This document shows, in pieces, positions 14,904-24,170 of a stretch of DNA of 26,816 bases (the stretch's first letter is position 1; the number at the start of each line of letters is the position of its first letter). The position numbers were made by a program, and so were the translations under genes. Source of the DNA: an uncultured Bacteroidia bacterium (lineage in GTDB: Bacteria > Bacteroidota > Bacteroidia > Bacteroidales > CAJPTX01); contig CALHSW010000063.1 in NCBI GenBank assembly GCA_938038735.1, forward strand, positions 1 through 26,816, read 5' to 3'. A model generated the notes under the pieces. That model saw only the letters and a list, made by a program, of their open reading frames with translations. It searched no databases and was not told the origin of the DNA.

Positions 14904-16103
14904 CTATCTGAATAGATAGTAGATTCCCACGATAATCCCGATTGTAACAAGGACTGTGAAGAATATCTTCCAGCCACTCACCGGAAACTTCCCATAGACT
15001 GTTCCGAAGTACCCGTTGATAACGATTTGGTAGGTCTTTTCCTTGTAACGAAACGAAGCGAGCCAAAAGGGTAGTACCAAAAGTTTGAACTTCTTGTCGC
15101 TTAGCTCGATGTTGAGTTCTTTTACGCGTTGGGCGTCTCCCCCAATGGCCCTTTTGGCGAGATCAGTGAGTACCGCTTTGATCTCCTCCATGGCATCGTC
15201 TGCCCCCTTAACGAAGTCTATCGTATAGGCCTGTGTAACAAATCCTGCCAGGTAGGCGTGGTTGAATGTCTTATAGGCTGTCTGCGGGAAATCTTTAACC
15301 TTGAGTAAGACCCCCCTGTCGGGGTTGTCGACCGCGGGGATTATGATGTCGTCAAAATCTCCCCATACATGTCCCGAGACACGGTGCCAAACCGTTACCG
15401 TTCTGGAGCGTCCATCGTTGTCTCTTTCCTCTTGATTGTCCCCGCGTTCCCCATAATAGTCGGCTTCGGCGTGGGCATCGTAGGTCCAGTAGGGGATGTA
15501 GACCCCCGAGAACGATTGACTTGACCCTTTGGCGATTGCTAGAGCCTTGTTGGGGGCGAACCACTTTCCCTTGGCCCATTTCCGAAAATTGTCAGAACAA
15601 CCGTTTTTACTAAAAGCGAAGGGGACAAGGTAGTTAGGAGTCCAGAAGCGATGGAGCTGAGCCTCTTCCACCAAGAGGGGCGTGCCGCAGAAGGGGCAAC
15701 GCTGCGCCATGTGCTCATCGTTGATGGAGGTTGTTGCGCCGCACTGCTTGCAAGTGACGGAGTAGAGCGCCGTGGTGTCTCCACTCTCTTGGGGTATGAA
15801 CCCATCGGAGCTAGTAGAGGAGCTTTGGACATTTCCCTTGAACTCATCTAGCTTCTCCGCCCAATAGTCGAAGTCATTTTCCCGAATTTCTTGGCCCTCA
15901 GAGGGATCCTTGATGGGGGTAGTGTTACCGCAGTAGATACACTTTAGGGCCTGGTCCTCTGGGGAAAAGATAGTAGTTCCGCCACACGCCTCACAGGAGT
16001 AGGTTTTCGGCGGTTTGATGTCGCTATTGGGCTGAGGGGGAGGCGGTGTTGCTGCATTGACGGTATGCTCGGTATCTATGCGTTGCGAGCTGGCATCTTC
16101 CAT
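14904..16103 (-). CDS. Membrane-anchored protein with two zinc ribbons
   Basis: The 399-aa protein has a proline-rich N-terminus (PPPPQP at 20-25), a first zinc ribbon (C37/C40 and C55/C58), a linker with an acidic helix, a second zinc ribbon (C118/C121 and C136/C139), a beta-rich middle domain, and one C-terminal TM helix (about 377-398). This matches TFIIB-type zinc-ribbon proteins such as Bacillus YdjG, which anchors a stress complex to the membrane. It lies 106 bp downstream of the SPFH gene on the same strand, so the pair is probably one operon. The function is inferred from that pairing only. Coding sequence looks less GC-rich than its neighbours. Confidence 0.82.
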   Translation of the reverse strand: MEDASSQRIDTEHTVNAATPPPPQPNSDIKPPKTYSCEACGGTTIFSPEDQALKCIYCGNTTPIKDPSEGQEIRENDFDYWAEKLDEFKGNVQSSSTSSDGFIPQESGDTTALYSVTCKQCGATTSINDEHMAQRCPFCGTPLLVEEAQLHRFWTPNYLVPFAFSKNGCSDNFRKWAKGKWFAPNKALAIAKGSSQSFSGVYIPYWTYDAHAEADYYGERGDNQEERDNDGRSRTVTVWHRVSGHVWGDFDDIIIPAVDNPDRGVLLKVKDFPQTAYKTFNHAYLAGFVTQAYTIDFVKGADDAMEEIKAVLTDLAKRAIGGDAQRVKELNIELSDKKFKLLVLPFWLASFRYKEKTYQIVINGYFGTVYGKFPVSGWKIFFTVLVTIGIIVGIYYLFR

Positions 16104-16141
16104 GATTTTCAGTAGTCGTTAAGTTCGGGTTTTGGTAAGTA

Positions 16142-16179
16142 CCAAGCGTGGTGTCCCCCTAGGGGAACACTATGCTTGG
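16142..16179 (-). other. Hairpin between the SPFH and zinc-ribbon genes
   Basis: Arms 16142-16158 and 16162-16179 form a stem of about 17 bp with a CTA-centred loop and a few mismatches. Within an operon such a structure could attenuate, protect or process the mRNA. Mismatches read as A-C in the minus-strand transcript but as G-U in a plus-strand RNA, so the active strand is unclear. No T run follows. Confidence 0.5.
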
Positions 16180-16209
16180 CCATGATTCACAAATGTGTCT
16201 ACCTCACTA

Positions 16210-17379
16210 CTACAATGCTGGGGGTGTAGGCGGCATGCCGCTACCCGGAATGGTAGGCGGAGTGTTCGGCGCAAAGAGAGGTTGCAATGCGGGAACGCTC
16301 TTCGCAGCAGCCCACTGGGGCATGCCGCTAGTCCACACGAGCGTGTCGGGCAGGAGCTGCCCTTGCTGCGCAAACCCATGTAGCTGCATCATGGTGTAAG
16401 GGCCCGCTTGCTGCCCATTCACGGCTACAAAGAATGAGGGTGCTGCGCCCGGCATTGGTGGCGGCACCGCGCCGCCCGCCATTCCGCCCATGGCGGCTTG
16501 CGGTGGCTGCTGCGCACCGGGCTGGCTAAAGGCCTGGGCCATTTGCCCAGCCATGGCGAAGCCCATGCCCATCCCCATGGCATCGCCCGCCATGCCGGCA
16601 CCGCCCTCTTTGCCCAAGGAGTCGGCAAACTGCATCTGCGTGTAGGCACTCATGTTCTCCTTACCGATGATGCCCATGCTGCTACGGCGATCGAGGGCCT
16701 CCTGCACCGCCTCTGGCAACGATATGTTCTCAACGAGGAATTGGGTTAAATCCAACCCATACCCATCGGCCGAGGGCTTGATGATTTCCTGGATCTTCTC
16801 CGAGTACTCGTTGAGGTTTGCCGCCATGTCAAGAACAGGAATCTTTGATTCCGCGACGGCATCGGTGAAGCGTGTGATGATGAAGTTTCTGATCTGTTCG
16901 GCAATTCCTTCGGTAGTGAAGTTGGAATTAGTCCCCGAAACGCTGGTAATGAACTGCTTTGGGTCGTTTTGCACCTTGAAGCAGAACGACCCGAAGGCGC
17001 GTATCCTAATGGGGCCAAACTCGGGGTCACGTAGCATGATGGGGTTCTTGGTTCCCCACTTCTGATCGAGGAATTGCTTCGTGTTGACGAAGTAGATATC
17101 AACCTTGAATGGGGAGTTGAAGCCGTACTTCCATCCCATGAGCGTTGTGAGAATGGGCATATTCTTCGTTGTCAGCTCGTAGCGTCCGGGCTGGAAGACA
17201 TCGGCGAACTGCCCCTCGTTCACTAGGACTGCCACCTGCGACTCCCGCACGGTGAGCTGTGCGCCCGTTTTGATGGCGTTTTGGTAGCGTGGGAATTTCC
17301 AGACGATGGTGTCTTGCGTGTCGTCGACCCACTCTATGATATCAATGAATTCGTTTCGAAGGCGATTAATCAGTCCCAT
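16210..17379 (-). CDS. SPFH-domain protein with C-terminal GYF_2 domain
   Basis: The 389-aa protein starts MGLINRLRNEFIDIIEWVDD, the hallmark of the virion-core/YdjI branch of SPFH proteins, and runs through an SPFH/band-7 domain to about 245. A Gly/Met/Ala-rich linker (about 255-310) leads to a GYF_2 domain (about 316-369; GPYTMMQL and a W near the middle), followed by a proline-rich tail. SPFH proteins form membrane-associated oligomers; GYF domains usually bind proline-rich peptides. The partner zinc-ribbon gene downstream encodes a protein with a proline-rich N-terminus, a possible ligand. In Bacillus the homologous pair belongs to the pspA-ydjGHI envelope-stress operon; no PspA is visible here. 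Confidence 0.9.
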   Translation of the reverse strand: MGLINRLRNEFIDIIEWVDDTQDTIVWKFPRYQNAIKTGAQLTVRESQVAVLVNEGQFADVFQPGRYELTTKNMPILTTLMGWKYGFNSPFKVDIYFVNTKQFLDQKWGTKNPIMLRDPEFGPIRIRAFGSFCFKVQNDPKQFITSVSGTNSNFTTEGIAEQIRNFIITRFTDAVAESKIPVLDMAANLNEYSEKIQEIIKPSADGYGLDLTQFLVENISLPEAVQEALDRRSSMGIIGKENMSAYTQMQFADSLGKEGGAGMAGDAMGMGMGFAMAGQMAQAFSQPGAQQPPQAAMGGMAGGAVPPPMPGAAPSFFVAVNGQQAGPYTMMQLHGFAQQGQLLPDTLVWTSGMPQWAAAKSVPALQPLFAPNTPPTIPGSGMPPTPPAL

Positions 17380-17406
17380 GTCCTAATAGATTTTAGAATT
17401 CTCGTG

Positions 17407-17414
17407 CAAAGGTA
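17407..17414 (-). promoter_or_regulatory. -7 box for the SPFH/zinc-ribbon operon
   Basis: Minus-strand TACCTTTG matches TAnnTTTG exactly and lies 27 bp before the SPFH ATG. The -33 position is A/T-rich without a clean TTTG. Confidence 0.55.
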
Positions 17415-17560
17415 TCCATTTTTGTTGTAATTAAAAGTGTAGAGATGAGTTTTTCTTAGGACAAAAGGCGAAGGGGAACATGTTTGGGATCGGTAATTAT
17501 TTGGCATGCGTTTTGATGGTTGGGACTAGAGTACAAGTAAAACCTAAAAACAAAGGAGTT

Positions 17561-18331
17561 ATGAGATACTTGAAGGGAAGTGTCATGTTGCTTGCGGCAA
17601 TGCTACTGCTGCCGTGCGGAGAGGCGTTTAGTCAGCTTTTCTTTACTGGGGGAATGGGTGCGGGCGTGGAGTCGGCATCAACCAAGACCGTTAGTGATGT
17701 ACCATTTATAGGGAAAAGTACTTTAGTCGGTCCTGCAGCAAAAAATATAGGAGAATTTCACCCCAGTGCTCAGAATGGACTTACTGCATCGTTCAATGTG
17801 AATGTCGGCGTTGGCTATATGTTCAGCGAGAAGCTAGGGGCAGGGATGTCGTTAGGCTACCACTTGCTTCGAAAGGGAGCTCACACATATGCCAAATTTG
17901 AAAATAGTGGAGATGTGACCAAGGGCAAAGCGTTTACGAGTGTCCATACCGCAACGATAGCCCCCTACCTGCGCTTCAAGCCGGTTAGCGTAGCGGGTTT
18001 CTCGGTCTACATGGACTGTGGCGTTCCCATGGAGTTCGGGGGGGCGAGCAGTTATAGTAAATCAGAGGGGAAAGGGAATGTAAATGAAAACAGTGAGAAG
18101 TTGGGGTCTGTTATCAGCGCAGGGTTTGGCGTTACGCCAGGCGTGATGTACAACTTCACTGACAGGCTGGCCATCTACGCCAACCTTCGTTTCCTGCAGA
18201 TTGGGTACACCTATACGCAGTATACTCCGGATAATGAGGTGGAAGGGATAAAGATAACCGAGCGTTTCCATCAGTTCAACCTCGGCAAGCTGGGAGATGG
18301 GATGGAGCTAGGCCTTTGCTTCTCTCTGTAG
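17561..18331 (+). CDS. Outer-membrane beta-barrel protein
   Basis: Start is set at the ATG at 17561, directly preceded by AAAGGAG; a longer frame from 17480 lacks a ribosome site and would hide the signal peptide. The 256-aa product has a signal peptide (MRYLKGSVMLLAAMLLL, cleavage near AFSQ) and alternating aromatic/Gly beta-strands such as NVNVGVGYMFSEKLGAGMSL and DRLAIYANLRFLQIGY, ending in LCFSL. This fits small OmpA-like or PorT-like barrels of Bacteroidota. Function is unknown. It is divergent from the SPFH gene and ends in its own terminator. Confidence 0.85.
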   Translation: MRYLKGSVMLLAAMLLLPCGEAFSQLFFTGGMGAGVESASTKTVSDVPFIGKSTLVGPAAKNIGEFHPSAQNGLTASFNVNVGVGYMFSEKLGAGMSLGYHLLRKGAHTYAKFENSGDVTKGKAFTSVHTATIAPYLRFKPVSVAGFSVYMDCGVPMEFGGASSYSKSEGKGNVNENSEKLGSVISAGFGVTPGVMYNFTDRLAIYANLRFLQIGYTYTQYTPDNEVEGIKITERFHQFNLGKLGDGMELGLCFSL

Positions 18332-18350
18332 TTGACGTTAAGACGATTTG

Positions 18351-18390
18351 AAAAGGCGGCTGCGGGGCGACCCCGCAGTCGCCTTTTTTT
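18351..18390 (+). terminator. Intrinsic terminator after the beta-barrel gene
   Basis: A stem of about 14 bp (18353-18367 with 18371-18385, one G-U pair) closes a CGA loop and is followed by a run of seven T. Confidence 0.92.
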
Positions 18391-18392
18391 GT

Positions 18393-18400
18393 TAGTTTTG
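18393..18400 (+). promoter_or_regulatory. -7 box for the guanylyltransferase gene
   Basis: TAGTTTTG matches TAnnTTTG and sits 47 bp before the ATG at 18448, immediately after the preceding terminator. No -33 TTTG is seen because that position lies in the terminator stem. Confidence 0.45.
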
Positions 18401-18447
18401 CGCCGTTAAGAAGTAAAAAAAGAAAGACGAGAGGTAAGGAGGTGCGT

Positions 18448-19491
18448 ATGCGAGCGGGGCAAAGGAAGGGCGTGCTGGGCGTAGTGATGGCGGGGGGTGA
18501 TGGGGAGCGGCTGTGGCCGGTGAGTACGCGGGAGGAGCCGAAGCAGTTTCAAGACGTGCTAGGGCTAGGGGAGACGATGCTTCAGGCCGCCGTGCGCCGG
18601 CTAGGGGCGTTCTGCACGGCGGAGCAAATGGTGGTGGTGACCAGCGAACGCCATGAGGAGTTGGCGGCGCAGCAGGTGCAGGGGATGCCGAGGAACAAGG
18701 TGCTAGGAGAACCCTGCAAGCGCAACACGGCGCCCTGCATAGCGTTAGCCACGGCGATGGCATTGCGTACGAACCTCGAGGCGGTGATGGTAGTGGTGCC
18801 GAGCGATCACTTCATTGCGGACGATCGGGCTTTCTGTAAAGATGTTGAAAGGGCGATAGCCTACGCGAAGTGTCATGACAGCCTTGTCACGATTGGCATA
18901 CCGCCACGCCGAGCGGCAACGGAGTACGGCTACATCGAGGTGGGCGATACGGTAGGCGATGGTGTGAGCGAGGTGCTACGCTTTCGGGAAAAGCCGGATG
19001 CAGCGACAGCCGAAGGATACCTCAATAGCGGGAAATTCCTATGGAATAGCGGGATGTTCGTGTGGAGCGTATCCACAATAGCGGCGGCATTGCGTGAGTA
19101 TATGCCAGGATTGCTAGAGCTGATGGAGACCCTTCCCTTCAATGCGCCGCGGACGGAGTTCAAGGCTGCCATAGAGGAGGTATACGCGCAGGTGACCCCG
19201 CTGTCGATAGACTACGGGGTGATGGAGCGGGCGAAGAATGTGGCGGTGCTGCCGGGACACTTCAAGTGGAGCGACGTGGGGACATGGTCTGCGCTGCTAG
19301 GTCTGCTGCCGCAGGATGCGCAGGACAATGCGCTGCGGGGGGCGGTGCAGGTGATGGATTGCGAGGGGGTGGTAGCGTGGGTGGAGGAGGGGTGTGAGGC
19401 AAGGATAGAGGGGGTGCGGGGCGGCGTGGTGGCGCTGCGTGGGGGCAAGTTGCTGGTGCGCGGCGGGACGGACGATAGTGCCACCAGGTAG
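18448..19491 (+). CDS. Mannose-1-phosphate guanylyltransferase
   Basis: The 347-aa enzyme makes GDP-mannose from GTP and mannose 1-phosphate for glycan synthesis. The nucleotidyl-transferase signature GGDGERLWPVS (16-26) leads to PKQF (31-34); further landmarks are VVPSDHFI, FREKP, FLWNSGMFVW and FKWSDVGTWSAL. It is the single-domain form without the C-terminal isomerase part of ManC. The ATG at 18448 is chosen over a GTG at 18442 because AAGGAGG (18436-18442) is spaced 5 nt from it and would overlap the GTG. No glycan gene cluster surrounds it. Confidence 0.93.
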   Translation: MRAGQRKGVLGVVMAGGDGERLWPVSTREEPKQFQDVLGLGETMLQAAVRRLGAFCTAEQMVVVTSERHEELAAQQVQGMPRNKVLGEPCKRNTAPCIALATAMALRTNLEAVMVVVPSDHFIADDRAFCKDVERAIAYAKCHDSLVTIGIPPRRAATEYGYIEVGDTVGDGVSEVLRFREKPDAATAEGYLNSGKFLWNSGMFVWSVSTIAAALREYMPGLLELMETLPFNAPRTEFKAAIEEVYAQVTPLSIDYGVMERAKNVAVLPGHFKWSDVGTWSALLGLLPQDAQDNALRGAVQVMDCEGVVAWVEEGCEARIEGVRGGVVALRGGKLLVRGGTDDSATR

Positions 19492-19563
19492 CGAGCCGAG
19501 CCGTGGACGAACATAAATTAGAAAGATTTTAAAGTCGAGGGACACTGTATGCCAAAAACGTAG

Positions 19564-19571
19564 TACCTTTG
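19564..19571 (+). promoter_or_regulatory. -7 box for the activase gene
   Basis: TACCTTTG matches TAnnTTTG exactly and lies 38 bp before the ATG at 19610. No clear -33 TTTG is present upstream. Confidence 0.55.
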
Positions 19572-19609
19572 CCGTGCAGCTATGCTGCTGATATTTACGC
19601 AAGTAATAG

Positions 19610-22600
19610 ATGGAAGTAGAGGGCAAAGATACAGCGTTACGGCTAGGTTTTGACATAGGCTCCACCACGCTAAAGGCTGCAGTTGTTGATGCTCAAGGGG
19701 CTTTGGTGTACACAAGCTACGAGCGTCATAATGCGGATATCGGGGGCGCATTGCTCTCGGCGATAGCGACGTTGCGTGGGCAGTATGGGGAGGCCAAATT
19801 CACTATAGGGATTACGGGGTCGGCCGGCCTCGGCGTGGGGGAGCGTTGCGGACTCCCCTTTGTGCAGGAGGTGGTGGCATCCTGCGAGGTGGTGAGGACG
19901 AACTACCCAGAGGCCTCCTCGCTGGTGGATATTGGTGGGGAGGATGCCAAGATGATATTCTTTAGCGAGGGGCGAGCCCCCGATATCCGCATGAATGGGA
20001 GCTGCGCGGGGGGTACAGGGGCTTTTATAGACCAAATGGCTGCGCTCTTGAATGTAGAGGTTGCGGAGCTCTCGGTCATGGCGGAGCGAGCGAAGCGTAT
20101 CCACCCCATAGCGTCGCGGTGCGGCGTATTCTCCAAAACGGATATACAGAACCTCCTGGCGCGCAACACCAATCGGGACGAGATCGCAGCGTCAATATTC
20201 CATGCGGTATCGGTGCAGGTGATAACAACGCTCTCGCGGGGTTACGTGTTGCGCCCAACGGTGGTGCTGTGCGGGGGACCATTCTCATTCATTCACTCAT
20301 TGCGGGAGGCTTTCCGCAGGGTGGCGGGGCTGCATGAAGGGGAGGTGGTGCTCCCCCGCGAGGCGCGGGTGGTGCCCGCATGGGGCGCCGCGCTGCGTGC
20401 GGCTAGCGAGCCGATGACTCTGGCAGAGCTTTCGGAGCGAATACAAACCCGCAACGCGCAGGGCCCCGCGCCGGCAACCCAGCATTCGCTGCGCCCGCTA
20501 TTCACGGACGAGGGTGAGATGCAGCGATGGGTGGCCTCCAAGGCGAAGTACAAGCTCCCCACAGTGGCGCTGTCTGAGGTTCGCGACGTGCCCCTCTACC
20601 TGGGCATTGACAGCGGGTCGACCACCACGAAGCTGGTGGTGACCACGAGCGATGGGCATATAGCCTTTCGGGACTACCGCCCCAACCATGGGCGAGCGCT
20701 AGAGGCGGTGCGCGCCGCACTAACGGCATTCGCCGAGGCTGCGCGTCGGGAAGGTTTCGACCCGCGTATCGCCGCAACCTGCACCACCGGCTACGGGGAA
20801 GACCTGGTGCGGCGGGCCTTTGGGCTGGAGTATGGCATGGTGGAGACGATAGCGCACTACAAAGCGGCCATCTTCTTTGAGCCGCGGGTGGGGTTCATTC
20901 TCGACATCGGGGGGCAGGACATGAAGGCGGCGTTCGTGGAGAATGGCACCATCTCAAGGCTGGAAATCAACGAGGCCTGCTCCTCGGGGTGCGGGTCGTT
21001 CATAGAGACTTTTGCCAAGGGGCTTGGGCACAACGTGGCATCCTTCGCCGCGTTGGCGTGCGGTGCGGATGCCCCCTGCGATCTGGGTACGCGCTGCACG
21101 GTCTTCATGAATTCTAGGGTGAAGCAGGCGCAGCGGGAGGGGGCATCGGTGGCAGACATCTCCGCGGGGCTGGGGTACTCCGTGGTGCGTAACTGTTTAC
21201 ACAAGGTGCTCAAGCTTAAAGACTTTCGCCAGCTTGGGGATTACGTGATGGTGCAGGGCGGCACGCTCCGGAATCCCTCGGTGTGCAGGGCCTTTGAGCT
21301 GGAGACGGGGAAGTCGGTCATCATCACGGATAGCCCGGAACTCATGGGGGCTTTCGGGGCGGCGCTGTACGCAGAGTCGCAGCGCAAAGGCAACGATGCA
21401 ACCAGGTCTCTGTCGGCGTTGCTGGTGACGGACGACTACTCCCAGCGTCAAACCACCTGCAGGGGGTGCTATAACCAGTGCGAGGTGACCACCTTCACCT
21501 TTGCCAATGGGGGGCATTACTACTCGGGCAACAAGTGCGAACGGGTTTTCAGCAACCGGGGGGAGCAGGGCAAGGACGGTGTCAACCTCAGCGAATGGAA
21601 ATACGACCAGCTTCGAGCGTTGGTTGAGGTCGAGCGGCAGGTGGCAAATGACGAGGGGCGGCCCACGGTGGGGCTGCCCATGGCGCTGGGCATGTATGAA
21701 GACCTCCCCTTTTGGGTGGCCTTCTTCAGCAGCTTGGGGTGTAGAGTGGTGCTTTCCTCTGAGAGTACCGCGGCGCAAGCCGAGCGGGGGGCGCATACCG
21801 TGATGTCGGACAACATATGCTACCCCGCCAAGGTGATGCATGGGCACGTGCTGGATTTGCAGCGGAAGGGGGTGGATCGCGTATTCCTACCGTTTGTGGT
21901 TTACGAGGCTAAAGGGATAAAGGACTCTAACAACACGTACAATTGCCCTGTCGTGTCGGGCTATAGCGAGGTGATACGCTCCGCGATGCGTGAGGGGCTG
22001 AGCGTGGAGGTCGACTCGCCGTCCATCTCCTTTCGGGACGAAGCCCTCCTGCTCAAGCAATGCGCAGCCTACGTAAAGGGGAGCGCGGTGTGGATGGGTA
22101 GCCAATCGGGCGAGGCGATCGGGGCGGCGGTTATGGCGGGCTTGGCGGCGCAGCGAGCGTTTAACGACAGAATCCACCAACGGAACGTTGAGGTGGCGGA
22201 GCGGGCATTGGCTGAGAAGCGCACGTTGATGGTGCTGGCGGGACGGCCCTACCATGCGGATCCCCTGATACAGCACCGCGTGTCAAGGATTGTGGCGAGC
22301 TTCGGCGTAGACGTGGTGACGGAGGACGTGGCGCGCGGCGGAAGCATTGGGCATACCGCAACGCGCAGCGTGCACCAGTGGGCTTACACGAATCGCATTG
22401 TGGCGGCGGCGCATTGGGCGGCGCATGCGGGGAGCAATGTACACTTCGTGCAGGTAACCTCCTTTGGCTGTGGGCCCGATGCCTTCTTGATAGATGAGAT
22501 AGCCGAGATCCTAAAGCGGGAAGGCAAGAGCGCCACCGTGCTAAAGGTGGACGACGTGAGCAGCGTGGGGTCGCTCCGGCTGCGCATACGCTCTTTAGTG

Positions 22601-23917
22601 GAGAGCCAAAAGCTCAGCGCAGGGGTGGCGAGGGTGCAGCATGAGGAGGTGCGTAGCCACCAGGCGATATTTAGGGAGGAGGACAAGGGGCGAACGATAC
22701 TTATGCCGTGGTTCGGCGATGCCTACTCGCCCTACCTACCGACGATATTTAGGCTGGCGGGGTACAAGGCGGAGAATCTTCCGCCCACCTCGCAGGCATC
22801 GGCGGAGCAGGGGTTGGTGAGTACCAATAACGAGGTGTGCTACCCCGCCACGCTGGTGGTGGGCGATGTGATGCGGGCAATCGGCAGCGGGAAGTATCGG
22901 CGCGAGGAGGTGGCTGTGGGGATAACCCAGACGGGCGGGCAGTGCCGCGCGACGAACTACATGTCGCTCCTCAAGCGGGCCTTGGCGAATGCGGGGCTTA
23001 CCGATGTGCCATTGATATCGGTTAACGCGGGCAACGGGGCTCTACATGAGCAGCCGGGATTTGTCATCAATTGGAAGCGATTGCTCCTGCCCGTGCTTCG
23101 CACGTTGGTATATGCAGATATGCTATCCACCATGCGTCTCGCAACGCTGCCCCGTGAGCGGCATGCGGGCGACGCCGATAGGCTCTTCGAGGAGTTTACG
23201 GGGCGGGGCGTAGAGCTGCTGGGGCAGGAGCGTACTAGGGAGATGAAGAGTCTGCTGCGCGCAGCGGCGCATGCCTTTAGCCAGTGCGCACGAAACGTGG
23301 AGCTCCCGCGGGTGGGCATTGTTGGAGAGATCTACGCGAAGTACAATCGCTACGCGAACCACGGCATCATCGATTGGTTTGCGGGGCAGGGCGTAGAGCC
23401 GGTGGTGCCCGCGCTTGCGGAATTCTTCTTCGAGTCGTTCGCGAGCAAGCGGGCTAGGGGCAGGGCCAGTATTGACAAAAAGGACTGGTTCTACTACGCA
23501 TCGCCCGTCATTGAGCGTCTACTTTTTGCGCTCGTTCGCAGCATGGAAAGCTGCGTGAAGGAGTTCCCTTGGTATCGCAGCATTGGGCGTTCCATGGCCG
23601 AAAGCCGGTTGGCTGCACCCATCCTCAACCTCAATGCGCAGTTCGGCGAGGGGTGGCTCATACCGAGCGACTTTGCGCGGTTCGCCCGGGAAGGGATTCA
23701 CGATGTGGTTTGTATGCAGCCCTTTGGGTGTATAGCCAACCATATCGTGGCCAAGGGGATAGAGAAGCGTGTGCGTGAGCTTTACCCAGCCCTCAACCTG
23801 CTCTTCCTGGATTTGGACAGCGGCGTTAGCGAGGCAAACTTCTTCAACCGGTTGCACTTCGTGAAAGAGAATGCTGAGGCCAACTTCCAGAAGGTTCAAG
23901 GGCGTACTTTGGCGTGA
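19610..23917 (+). CDS. 2-hydroxyacyl-CoA dehydratase activase, large multidomain form
   Basis: The 1435-aa protein contains two BadF/BadG/BcrA/HgdC-type ATPase domains. The first (about 7-270) has FDIGSTTLKAAV and cluster cysteines C132 and C171. The second (about 325-590) has GIDSGSTTTKLVV, C457, C461 and C496. A DUF2229/HgdB-like part follows, with C617/C620/C624 (CRGCYNQC) and C737 (NICYPAK), then a further region with C1077 (NEVCYPAT) resembling a dehydratase-subunit fold. HgdC-type activases hold a [4Fe-4S] cluster between subunits and use ATP to inject low-potential electrons into radical dehydratases. No hgdA/hgdB pair is adjacent, so the target is unknown. Length is typical of this fused family in anaerobes. 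Confidence 0.92.
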   Translation: MEVEGKDTALRLGFDIGSTTLKAAVVDAQGALVYTSYERHNADIGGALLSAIATLRGQYGEAKFTIGITGSAGLGVGERCGLPFVQEVVASCEVVRTNYPEASSLVDIGGEDAKMIFFSEGRAPDIRMNGSCAGGTGAFIDQMAALLNVEVAELSVMAERAKRIHPIASRCGVFSKTDIQNLLARNTNRDEIAASIFHAVSVQVITTLSRGYVLRPTVVLCGGPFSFIHSLREAFRRVAGLHEGEVVLPREARVVPAWGAALRAASEPMTLAELSERIQTRNAQGPAPATQHSLRPLFTDEGEMQRWVASKAKYKLPTVALSEVRDVPLYLGIDSGSTTTKLVVTTSDGHIAFRDYRPNHGRALEAVRAALTAFAEAARREGFDPRIAATCTTGYGEDLVRRAFGLEYGMVETIAHYKAAIFFEPRVGFILDIGGQDMKAAFVENGTISRLEINEACSSGCGSFIETFAKGLGHNVASFAALACGADAPCDLGTRCTVFMNSRVKQAQREGASVADISAGLGYSVVRNCLHKVLKLKDFRQLGDYVMVQGGTLRNPSVCRAFELETGKSVIITDSPELMGAFGAALYAESQRKGNDATRSLSALLVTDDYSQRQTTCRGCYNQCEVTTFTFANGGHYYSGNKCERVFSNRGEQGKDGVNLSEWKYDQLRALVEVERQVANDEGRPTVGLPMALGMYEDLPFWVAFFSSLGCRVVLSSESTAAQAERGAHTVMSDNICYPAKVMHGHVLDLQRKGVDRVFLPFVVYEAKGIKDSNNTYNCPVVSGYSEVIRSAMREGLSVEVDSPSISFRDEALLLKQCAAYVKGSAVWMGSQSGEAIGAAVMAGLAAQRAFNDRIHQRNVEVAERALAEKRTLMVLAGRPYHADPLIQHRVSRIVASFGVDVVTEDVARGGSIGHTATRSVHQWAYTNRIVAAAHWAAHAGSNVHFVQVTSFGCGPDAFLIDEIAEILKREGKSATVLKVDDVSSVGSLRLRIRSLVESQKLSAGVARVQHEEVRSHQAIFREEDKGRTILMPWFGDAYSPYLPTIFRLAGYKAENLPPTSQASAEQGLVSTNNEVCYPATLVVGDVMRAIGSGKYRREEVAVGITQTGGQCRATNYMSLLKRALANAGLTDVPLISVNAGNGALHEQPGFVINWKRLLLPVLRTLVYADMLSTMRLATLPRERHAGDADRLFEEFTGRGVELLGQERTREMKSLLRAAAHAFSQCARNVELPRVGIVGEIYAKYNRYANHGIIDWFAGQGVEPVVPALAEFFFESFASKRARGRASIDKKDWFYYASPVIERLLFALVRSMESCVKEFPWYRSIGRSMAESRLAAPILNLNAQFGEGWLIPSDFARFAREGIHDVVCMQPFGCIANHIVAKGIEKRVRELYPALNLLFLDLDSGVSEANFFNRLHFVKENAEANFQKVQGRTLA

Positions 23918-24119
23918 GAAGAACCCACTATAAAGGTGCCATTTTAGGCGAAATTCTAGGTAGAATTCGTACAAAAAAGCTTGTAGAGAAGAGCCTTACC
24001 TCAGATTGTAGGGTTTGCAGGGTGTTGTTCTATAGCAAGTTACGCTGCTATAATGAGTTCCTTATAAGCTGTCCATTTTGAAATAGCGAGAGAGGGGGTG
24101 CGAATGGAGTCAAAAAGGC
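23918..24119. other. Intergenic gap after the activase
   Basis: Two weak inverted repeats are visible: 23949-23969 (9 bp with one bulge) and TATAGCA/TGCTATA at 24031-24052. Neither is followed by a T run. I see no gene. Confidence 0.35.
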
Positions 24120-24127
24120 TACTTTTG
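24120..24127 (+). promoter_or_regulatory. -7 box for the ferredoxin gene
   Basis: TACTTTTG matches TAnnTTTG and lies 43 bp before the ATG at 24171. It suggests the ferredoxin is transcribed separately from the activase. Confidence 0.5.
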
Positions 24128-24170
24128 CATTGTAAGGTTATTGAATAGTAAAAGGAAAGGAGAAAAAGCG

